64,000 nucleotides of DNA, taken from positions 2,755,001 through 2,819,000 of the forward strand of contig NZ_CP053746.1 in assembly GCF_013201545.1 (NCBI RefSeq), written 5' to 3'. The notes under the pieces were generated by a model, which saw nothing but the letters and a program-made list of their open reading frames with translations, was not told the DNA's origin and did not search any database. Of this stretch, positions 56,992-64,000 are shown one piece after another (within the stretch, counting starts at the first letter, position 1; every line of letters begins with the position of its first letter). The stretch is from Pseudomonas graminis (GTDB lineage: Bacteria > Pseudomonadota > Gammaproteobacteria > Pseudomonadales > Pseudomonadaceae). Position numbers and translations under genes: made by a program.

Positions 56992-59628
56992 ATGGCTGAT
57001 ATCGATGCACGATTGCGCGAGGACGTTCACCTGCTGGGTGAGCTGTTGGGCAACACCATTCGTGATCAGCACGGTGCTGATTTCCTCGAGAAGATCGAGC
57101 GCATCCGTAAAAGCGCGAAGGCAGACCGACACGCGTCGACTCAAGGCACTGAGCAGCTTAGCTCCAGTCTTGAGGGTCTGGGCGAAGATGAGTTGCTGCC
57201 GGTCGCGCGTGCGTTTAACCAATTCCTCAATCTGGCGAACATCGCCGAGCAATATCAGCTGATTCATCGTCGCGATGACAGCAAGCCGCAGCCGTTTGAA
57301 TCCCGCGTGCTGCCTGAGCTGCTGGAACGCCTGAAGCAGGCCGGGCAGACGCCAGAGGCGCTGGCGCGGCAATTGACCACGCTGGAAATCGAGCTGGTGC
57401 TCACCGCGCACCCCACCGAAGTCGCGCGGCGCACGCTGATTCAGAAGTACGACGCCATCGCTGCGCAACTGGCCGCCCTTGATCATCGCGATTTGAATCG
57501 CCACGAGCGTGAGCAGATCACCGAGCGCTTGCAGCGACTCATTGCCGAGGCGTGGCACACCGAAGAAATCCGCCGCGTTCGCCCCACCCCTGTCGACGAG
57601 GCGAAGTGGGGGTTTGCGGTCATCGAGAATTCCCTGTGGCAAGCGATTCCCAACTACCTGCGCAAGGCCGATCAGGCGCTGCACGCCGCGACCGGCCTGC
57701 ACCTGCCGTTGGAAGCGGCGCCGATTCGCTTCGCTTCCTGGATGGGCGGTGACCGCGACGGTAACCCCAATGTGACCGCCGCTGTCACCCGTGAAGTGTT
57801 GCTACTGGCGCGCTGGATGGCCGCCGATTTGTACTTGCGCGACGTCGATCAACTGGCCGCCGAGTTGTCGATGCAGCAAGCCAGCCCTGCGCTGATGGAA
57901 GCGGCGGGCGACAGCGCCGAACCTTACCGCAGTGTTCTGAAACAGCTGCGCGAGCGGCTTCGGGCCACGCGCAACTGGGCCCATGCCTCATTGAGTGTCA
58001 CCCAGGTCGCACCGGAAGACGTTTTGCACGACAACCGCGAGCTGCTCGAGCCGCTGCAACTGTGTTTCGACTCACTGCATGAATGCGGCATGGGGGTGAT
58101 CGCTGATGGCCCGCTGCTCGACTGTTTGCGCCGCGCGGTGACCTTTGGCCTGTTCCTGGTGAAGCTCGACGTGCGCCAGGATTCCACGCGGCACAGCTCG
58201 GCCATGAGCGAGATCACCGAATACCTCGGGCTCGGCCGCTATGACGAGTGGGATGAGCCGACCCGCATCGACTTCCTGCTGCGAGAACTGGACAACAAGC
58301 GCCCGCTGCTGCCCGCGCATTTCAGCCCTGAAGCGGACACCGCCGAAGTGTTGGCGACCTGCCGTGAAGTAGCGGCTGCGCCGGCGGCGTCGCTGGGGTC
58401 GTATGTGATTTCCATGGCCGGCGCGGCCTCCGATGTGCTCACCGTTCAACTGTTATTGAAGGAAGCCGGGCTGCAGCGCTCCATGCGCGTCGTGCCGCTG
58501 TTCGAAACCCTCGCCGACCTGGACAACGCCGGCCCGGTGATTGAGCAGCTGTTGAGCATTCCGGCCTACCGCCGAAGCCTGGAAGGTCCGCAGGAAGTCA
58601 TGATCGGTTACTCGGATTCGGCCAAGGACGCCGGCACCACCGCCGCGGCCTGGGCGCAGTACCGGGCGCAGGAAAAACTGGTTGAGATCTGCCGCGCGCA
58701 AGAGGTTGAGCTGCTGCTGTTCCACGGTCGCGGCGGTACGGTCGGTCGAGGCGGCGGCCCTGCCCACGCAGCGATTCTGTCGCAGCCGCCCGGCTCGGTG
58801 GCGGGGCGTTTCCGGACCACCGAACAGGGCGAGATGATCCGCTTCAAATTCGGCCTGCCGGACATCGCCGAGCAGAACCTCAACCTGTATCTGGCCGCGG
58901 TCCTGGAGGCCACGCTGCAACCGCCGCCGATGCCGCAACCGGCCTGGCGCCAAGTGATGGACGAACTGGCGGCAGATGGCGTGAAAGCCTACCGCGCCGT
59001 GGTGCGGGAAGACCCGGAGTTCGTCGAATACTTCCGTCAGGCCACGCCGGAACAGGAATTGGGACGCTTGCCCTTGGGCAGCCGACCGGCCAAGCGCCGC
59101 GAAGGCGGGGTCGAAAGTCTGCGCGCGATTCCGTGGATTTTTGCCTGGACCCAGACGCGCCTCATGCTGCCCGCATGGCTGGGCTGGGAAAACGCGTTGA
59201 GCAAGGCGCTGGAGCGCGGTCAGGGCGATCTGCTCGCCGAGATGCGTGAACAATGGCCGTTCTTCCGCACCCGCATCGACATGCTGGAAATGGTGCTGGC
59301 CAAGGCCGACAGTGACATCGCCCAGCTCTACGACGAACGTCTGGTGGAGCCGAAACTGCTGCATTTGGGGGGGCATTTGCGCGGCCTATTGTCGCAGGCG
59401 TGTGACGTGGTTCTTGGCCTTACGGGTCAGTCCCGGCTGTTGGCCCATAGCCCTGAAACGCTGAAGTTCATCAGCCTGCGCAACACCTACCTCGACCCGC
59501 TTCATTTATTGCAGGCGGAGTTGCTGGCACGCTCCCGCCAGCAGGAAGCGAGTCTGGACAGTCCGCTGGTGCAGGCGCTGCTGGTGTCTGTCGCAGGCAT
59601 TGCCGCCGGATTGCGCAACACCGGCTGA
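56992..59628 (+). CDS. ppc: Phosphoenolpyruvate carboxylase
   Basis: 878-residue anaplerotic enzyme that carboxylates PEP to oxaloacetate. Catalytic blocks: [15 protein letters not shown] (active His near 140), [41 protein letters not shown], and [19 protein letters not shown]. It ends RNTG, matching the conserved C-terminal NTG. Length is typical. A GGAGAGGG site precedes ATG 56992. Both sides are non-coding gaps of about 240-285 bases with no other supportable gene. Confidence 0.98.
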   Translation: MADIDARLREDVHLLGELLGNTIRDQHGADFLEKIERIRKSAKADRHASTQGTEQLSSSLEGLGEDELLPVARAFNQFLNLANIAEQYQLIHRRDDSKPQPFESRVLPELLERLKQAGQTPEALARQLTTLEIELVLTAHPTEVARRTLIQKYDAIAAQLAALDHRDLNRHEREQITERLQRLIAEAWHTEEIRRVRPTPVDEAKWGFAVIENSLWQAIPNYLRKADQALHAATGLHLPLEAAPIRFASWMGGDRDGNPNVTAAVTREVLLLARWMAADLYLRDVDQLAAELSMQQASPALMEAAGDSAEPYRSVLKQLRERLRATRNWAHASLSVTQVAPEDVLHDNRELLEPLQLCFDSLHECGMGVIADGPLLDCLRRAVTFGLFLVKLDVRQDSTRHSSAMSEITEYLGLGRYDEWDEPTRIDFLLRELDNKRPLLPAHFSPEADTAEVLATCREVAAAPAASLGSYVISMAGAASDVLTVQLLLKEAGLQRSMRVVPLFETLADLDNAGPVIEQLLSIPAYRRSLEGPQEVMIGYSDSAKDAGTTAAAWAQYRAQEKLVEICRAQEVELLLFHGRGGTVGRGGGPAHAAILSQPPGSVAGRFRTTEQGEMIRFKFGLPDIAEQNLNLYLAAVLEATLQPPPMPQPAWRQVMDELAADGVKAYRAVVREDPEFVEYFRQATPEQELGRLPLGSRPAKRREGGVESLRAIPWIFAWTQTRLMLPAWLGWENALSKALERGQGDLLAEMREQWPFFRTRIDMLEMVLAKADSDIAQLYDERLVEPKLLHLGGHLRGLLSQACDVVLGLTGQSRLLAHSPETLKFISLRNTYLDPLHLLQAELLARSRQQEASLDSPLVQALLVSVAGIAAGLRNTG

Positions 59629-59819
59629 CGGGGCAGCGCGCGCGACCGAATCAGGACGAGGGTGTTGATTCGGGCGCGCCGGATGCGTTGCGAGCAGTGC
59701 AGCCTTACCGAGTTGCACGTCGTCCCGCCCTTGCGCCGATCGATGCCAAGCTACTGGTTTTTCGCGGGTTACTGCGACTTTCGGCGTCTTGTGCGGCATG
59801 AATCGGCTGTGTATCTTGA

Positions 59820-60560
<741 letters not shown>

Positions 60561-60579
60561 TTCGCGTCTCACGGCATTG

Positions 60580-60610
60580 AACAACGGCCCGCTTGCGGGT
60601 CGTTGTTGTT
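60580..60610 (+). terminator. Terminator-like hairpin after adk
   Basis: Twelve-base stem aacaacggcccg/cgggtcgttgtt (60580-60591, 60596-60607, one G-T pair) with a CTTG loop. It is followed at once by TATAAT (60611-60616), which may be the -10 of tsaB. Confidence 0.72.
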
Positions 60611-60650
60611 TATAATGCGGCACTTTTTTCGCACAACGATGGAAACCCCG

Positions 60651-61325
60651 ATGACCACCTTGCTGGCCCTGGACACCGCCACTGAAGCCTGTTCAGTCGC
60701 TTTGCTGCATGACGGCAAAGTGCTGACTCATTACGAGGTGATCCCGCGCCTGCACGCGCAAAAACTCCTGCCGATGATCAAGGCCTTGCTGGCCGAGGCG
60801 GGCATTGGCCTGTCGGCGCTGGACGCCATCGCATTCGGCCGGGGCCCGGGCGCGTTTACGGGCGTGCGCATCGCCATCGGGGTGGTGCAGGGGCTGGCCT
60901 TCGGTCTGGATCGCCCGGTGCTGCCGGTCTCAAACCTCGCGGCCCTCGCGCAACGGGCCTTGCGTGAGCAGGGCGCCACTCAGGTCGCGGCCGCCATCGA
61001 CGCGCGGATGGACGAAGTCTATTGGGGTTGCTACCACGAAGTGGCGGGAGAGATGAAGCCGGTGGGTGAAGAGGCGGTCATGGCGCCGGAGCTGGCCGCT
61101 TTGCCAGGCGCTGCAACGGGCGACTGGTTCGGCGCCGGCACAGGCTGGGGTTATGCCGAGCGTATTGCCGCCGTTGTCAGTGCCCGGGACGCCACACTGT
61201 TGCCCCACGCGCAGGACTTGCTGACCCTCGGTACGTTCGCCTGGCACCGTGGCGAAGCCATCGTCGCCGACAACGCCCAACCTGTTTACCTGCGCGATAA
61301 AGTCGCCACGCCCAAGGCGCGCTGA
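60651..61325 (+). CDS. tsaB: tRNA threonylcarbamoyladenosine biosynthesis protein TsaB
   Basis: 224-residue scaffold of the TsaBDE complex that makes t6A37 in tRNAs reading ANN codons. The actin-like ATPase fold shows LLALDTATEACSVAL at the N-terminus, and GRGPGAFTGVRIAIGVVQGLAFG, the diagnostic TsaB block, around residues 65-87. ATG 60651 starts the conserved core; earlier in-frame starts overlap the promoter region. Confidence 0.96.
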   Translation: MTTLLALDTATEACSVALLHDGKVLTHYEVIPRLHAQKLLPMIKALLAEAGIGLSALDAIAFGRGPGAFTGVRIAIGVVQGLAFGLDRPVLPVSNLAALAQRALREQGATQVAAAIDARMDEVYWGCYHEVAGEMKPVGEEAVMAPELAALPGAATGDWFGAGTGWGYAERIAAVVSARDATLLPHAQDLLTLGTFAWHRGEAIVADNAQPVYLRDKVATPKAR

Positions 61326-61360
61326 GCGTGACATCAGGTACACGCACGATCATCAATCTG

Positions 61361-61443
61361 TAGGCGCCGGCTTGCTGGCGAACCTGGGCCATTTACTACC
61401 ACTGCAGTAACGGGATGATTTGCGTTCGCCAGCAAGGCGCCTC
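61361..61443. repeat. REP-like inverted repeat
   Basis: Arms taggcgccggcttgctggcg (61361-61380) and cgccagcaaggcgcct (61427-61442) face each other over about 45 bases. This is another common Pseudomonas palindromic repeat class, distinct from the one after recJ. The rest of the 331-base gap (to 61656) shows no supportable gene. Confidence 0.78.
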
Positions 61444-61656
61444 TCACTGATTGCTGGCATCCACCGCCCCTAAATGCATGGCTGTACGCCGGATCTGCGA
61501 ACCAAGTCACACCGTTGATGACCGTTCGGCGATAAATCCGCAGAAAATTCCGGCTGCTTTAAACAATTCGCAATAAGTGTGGTCTAGTTATCGTTCGCAT
61601 GTTTGCTTAAGGGCTTACTGTGAGATTAAATTGCCACTATTAGACGCCGAGTAAGC

Positions 61657-61950
61657 ATGATGCGAATCACCGGTCCTTCACCACGTACCTACCCGATCAA
61701 GCGCAAGACGCGCAAGGATTCTGCGGCGCTGGAAGGCTCGTTCGAGGAAGTGAACGATGAGATCGAGGTGAACCCGCAAGTGGCCCGTCGCCAGACCGGG
61801 ACCACGGCCAATGTGCCCGCGCGTCAGCAAGACATTATCTTCCCCCGTGCCATGAGCACCCGCGTCGCCCATGCGTTGAGCAGTTACTTGATGACCTCGA
61901 CCTTCGTCGAATGGGACCTCGAAGTCTCCGGGCTCGACCTCCACGTTTGA
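61657..61950 (+). CDS. Conserved hypothetical protein
   Basis: 97-residue protein without signal peptide or membrane segment. It has a basic N-terminus (TYPIKRKTRKD), an acidic patch (EGSFEEVNDEIEVNP), then a helical C-terminus (TRVAHALSSYLMTSTFVEWD). The family is not recognised beyond conservation in Pseudomonas at this position, upstream of the DUF72 gene. Its stop overlaps the likely start of that gene, implying coupled translation. ATG 61657 is followed by a second Met, so the start may be three bases later. Confidence 0.72.
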   Translation: MMRITGPSPRTYPIKRKTRKDSAALEGSFEEVNDEIEVNPQVARRQTGTTANVPARQQDIIFPRAMSTRVAHALSSYLMTSTFVEWDLEVSGLDLHV

Positions 61951-62819
61951 ACCTCGCCCACCCGCCTTACTACATCGGTTGCCCGTCCTGGAGCGAAAAA
62001 GCCTGGCGTGAGTCCCTGTACCCGCCGGACGCCCCAGACCTGGATTTGCTTGGGTTGTACGCGCAGGTCTTCAATGCCGTCGAAGGCAACACCACGTTCT
62101 ACGCCCGTCCCAAACCCGAGATCGTCCAGCGTTGGGCGGACGCCTTGCCCGAGCACTTCCGCTTCAGCGCCAAAATTCCCCGTGACATCAGCCATGCCGG
62201 CGACCTGCGCGAGCACTTGGGCGCGGTGGAGGATTTCCTGCAACTGCTGGCGCCATTGGGGTCGAGGCTTGAACCGCTGTGGCTGCAGCTATCGGCCAGT
62301 TTCGGCCCCCATCGACTGAATGAGCTGGGCGCGTTCATTGATGCGCTGGAAGGCCGGCCGCTGGCGGTGGAAGTGCGCAACATGGCGTTTTTCACCAAGG
62401 GCGAAGACGAGCGCCAGCTCAACCGCCTGTTGCGCGACCGCGGCGTCGAGCGCATCTGTCTGGATTCCCGGCCGCTGTTCAGTTGCGTTTCCAGTGAGCC
62501 TGCCGTGCTTCATGCGCAATCGAAGAAGCCCAAAGTGCCGCCGCGGCCGGCGGCGCTGACGTCCTTTCCCCAAGTGCGCTTTATTGGCGGGCCGGATGAG
62601 GCGATCAACGAAGGCTTCATCGTGCAATGGGCGGAAAAGGTGGCCGGCTGGATCGAGGAGGGGCGTACGCCCTCGGTGTTCCTGCACACCCCTGACAACA
62701 TCGCCTCGCCCCAACTGGCCCGTCGTTTTCACCGTCAGTTGATGACCCTGCTGCCGGGCCTGCCCGATCTGCCGCAACTCGATCGCGGTCGGCAAGTGGA
62801 GCAACTCGGGCTGCTCTGA
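61947..62819 (+). CDS. DUF72 family protein
   Basis: About 290 residues of the DUF72/YecE family, a TIM-barrel-like fold of unknown activity. Family blocks: YYIGCPSWSEKAWRESLYP near the N-terminus, VEGNTTFYARPKPEIVQRW, FSAKIPRDISH and LAVEVRNMAFF. The start is uncertain: TTG 61947 overlaps the preceding stop and puts the conserved block near the N-terminus, while ATG 61911 would add 12 residues inside the upstream gene. Confidence 0.88.
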   Translation: MNLAHPPYYIGCPSWSEKAWRESLYPPDAPDLDLLGLYAQVFNAVEGNTTFYARPKPEIVQRWADALPEHFRFSAKIPRDISHAGDLREHLGAVEDFLQLLAPLGSRLEPLWLQLSASFGPHRLNELGAFIDALEGRPLAVEVRNMAFFTKGEDERQLNRLLRDRGVERICLDSRPLFSCVSSEPAVLHAQSKKPKVPPRPAALTSFPQVRFIGGPDEAINEGFIVQWAEKVAGWIEEGRTPSVFLHTPDNIASPQLARRFHRQLMTLLPGLPDLPQLDRGRQVEQLGLL

Positions 62820-62868
62820 GGTCGAGATAGGGTGGACTCATCCCTCCGTCAGACGAGAACCTCCCTGC

Positions 62869-63567
62869 ATGCGCGGCTCGACCCTCTTTCTTCTACTGAT
62901 TTTGATCGGCGCGGCGGTCGCGGTATCGATCTGGCGTGGCTGGTTGCCTGTCGCTGACCGCTGGAACCCGTGGGCGCCGTTGAATGTGCAGGACGAGCCC
63001 AATCTCATTACGCCGTTCAAGCTCTGGCGATTGCAGGAGGATCCGGCGTTGTGCGAGGCCGCGCTGCACACCTCGACCCTGCGTTACACGCACCAGGCCG
63101 ACAGTGCCGCCGACGCCAAATGCCCGCTGACCAACACCTTGCGGATCCAGGGCGGCGACGTCGCGCTGAGCAGCAGTTTTCTGTCCAGTTGTCGCCTGGC
63201 GGTGGCGTATGCGCTGTTCGATATTCATCAACTGCAGCCAGCGGCCCAGGCCGTATTCGGGCAAAAGGTCGCGCGGGTCGATCACCTCGGCAGCTTTGCC
63301 TGCCGCAACATCTACAACCGCAGCGAAGGCCGCCTGAGCCAGCACGCCACCGCCAACGCGCTGGACATCGCCGGATTTCGCCTGGCAGACGGGCGCCGGA
63401 TTTCGGTGCTCAAGGACTGGAAAGACGACGGCGACGAGGGGCGTTTTCTGCGGTTGGTGCGGGATGGCGCCTGCCAGCAATTCAATACGGTGCTGAGCCC
63501 GGACTACAACGCCGCGCACCGAAACCACTTTCACCTGGACATGGGACGCTGGCGGGTGTGTCGCTAA
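62869..63567 (+). CDS. Extensin-like / D-Ala-D-Ala-type metallopeptidase, membrane anchored
   Basis: 232-residue protein with one N-terminal membrane segment (about 4-23) and an extensin-like C-terminal domain. The zinc-peptidase pattern typical of the extensin_C/MepA-like fold is visible: GRLSQHATANALDIAGF (His and Asp) and AHRNHFHLDM (HxH). Two cysteines bracket the domain (DAKCPL, CRNIYN), suggesting periplasmic disulfides. A peptidoglycan substrate is plausible by fold but not shown. It lies 49 bases after the DUF72 gene on the same strand. Confidence 0.86.
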   Translation: MRGSTLFLLLILIGAAVAVSIWRGWLPVADRWNPWAPLNVQDEPNLITPFKLWRLQEDPALCEAALHTSTLRYTHQADSAADAKCPLTNTLRIQGGDVALSSSFLSSCRLAVAYALFDIHQLQPAAQAVFGQKVARVDHLGSFACRNIYNRSEGRLSQHATANALDIAGFRLADGRRISVLKDWKDDGDEGRFLRLVRDGACQQFNTVLSPDYNAAHRNHFHLDMGRWRVCR

Positions 63568-63612
63568 AGGCAGCGAACGAGGTTGCGCGGTTCGGTTGGG
63601 TTAAACCAGGCG

Positions 63613-64000
63613 TCAGGCCGCGAGACGAAGGTTCTGCAGCACAATCGGCCGCGCCCAGCCGTTATCGAAGGCCAGATGACGCTGCTGCTCGGTCATTTCT
63701 TCAGTGCTGAAAGGCGTCGCAGGCTTGTCGGCCAGGTTCCACTCGAACTCGGCAATCGGCAGGAACAGTGGGCGAGGCTGAGGGCCCGGGCCGGGTTCTA
63801 CGCTGTCATCGTACGGGTTGAGGACGGTCGGGCGAACCCAGTTGTCATCGAATTCGAGGTTGCGCTGCTGCTCGATCATTTCCAACGCGGTGAACGGCTT
63901 GGCGGGCTTGTCGGCCAGGTCCCATTCGAACTCGGCGATCGGCAGGAACAGCGGCTCCGGCGGCGCGATTTCCTTGTCCTGAACCGGGCATTCACGTTGC
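63613..64000 (-). CDS. Tandem-repeat protein of unknown function (3' part, cut by right edge)
   Basis: Reverse-strand frame open from the right edge to TGA at 63613; only the C-terminal 128 residues are in view. It contains two near-identical units of about 60-65 residues: PLFLPIAEFEWDLADKPAKP and PLFLPIAEFEWNLADKPATP, each followed by EM(I/T)EQQR(N/H)L(E/A)F and WxRPxVL. The units are acidic, Pro-rich and without membrane segments. The family is not recognised. The remaining N-terminal part is outside the window and could hold further repeats or another domain. Confidence 0.8.
   Translation of the reverse strand, partial: QRECPVQDKEIAPPEPLFLPIAEFEWDLADKPAKPFTALEMIEQQRNLEFDDNWVRPTVLNPYDDSVEPGPGPQPRPLFLPIAEFEWNLADKPATPFSTEEMTEQQRHLAFDNGWARPIVLQNLRLAA

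Overview
The window is chromosomal DNA of a Pseudomonas, most likely of the fluorescens/syringae side of the genus rather than P. aeruginosa. The evidence is its high GC content, strong similarity of the recognisable proteins to Pseudomonas families, and a gene order that follows the known Pseudomonas block tadA-mltF-purL ... purT ... ffh-rpsP-rimM-trmD-rplS-xerD-dsbC-hom-thrC ... recJ ... wspABCDEFR-prfB-lysS ... lptF ... ppc-adk-tsaB. It also carries genus-typical REP-like intergenic repeats. No rRNA, tRNA, CRISPR array, insertion sequence or prophage was seen. Two genes run off the ends.

Layout: 1-1273 is the 5' part of a leftward dermonecrotic-toxin-like gene. 1445-13344 is mostly housekeeping: a multicopper oxidase, tadA, mltF, purL, an L,D-transpeptidase, two Nudix hydrolases, a gamma carbonic anhydrase and purT. 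13425-17112 holds three leftward membrane-protein genes. 17403-25900 is a rightward core block: signal recognition particle, the ribosomal-protein/tRNA-modification operon, xerD, dsbC and threonine synthesis. 25997-34262 is more variable: a BvgS-like sensor with no kinase, a DUF3509 protein, a periplasmic binding protein, YaeQ, recJ, an old-yellow-enzyme reductase, and a HicB antitoxin beside a HicA remnant. 34259-38202 is a complete YdcSTUV-type ABC importer, encoded leftward.

39566-48141 is the complete Wsp surface-sensing system: receptor WspA, adaptors WspB and WspD, methyltransferase WspC, hybrid kinase WspE, methylesterase WspF and diguanylate cyclase WspR. The genes are tightly coupled by four-base overlaps, and all key catalytic motifs are present. 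It is followed by prfB (with its programmed frameshift) and lysS, then by a four-gene cluster (TetR regulator, lipoprotein, MATCAP-like metallopeptidase, lipoprotein hydrolase) whose joint function is not known and which is the best candidate here for undescribed biology. 54868-56124 encodes two DUF4398 lipoproteins (LptF and a small partner) behind a possible AlgU-type promoter. 56992-63567 holds ppc, adk, tsaB, a DUF72 protein and an extensin-like peptidase. The right edge cuts a leftward protein made of near-identical repeats.

Start codons were chosen from ribosome-binding sites, signal peptides and family lengths, so several genes begin later than their longest open frame. Family assignments come from reading motifs by eye and from knowledge of the families; no database search was run.
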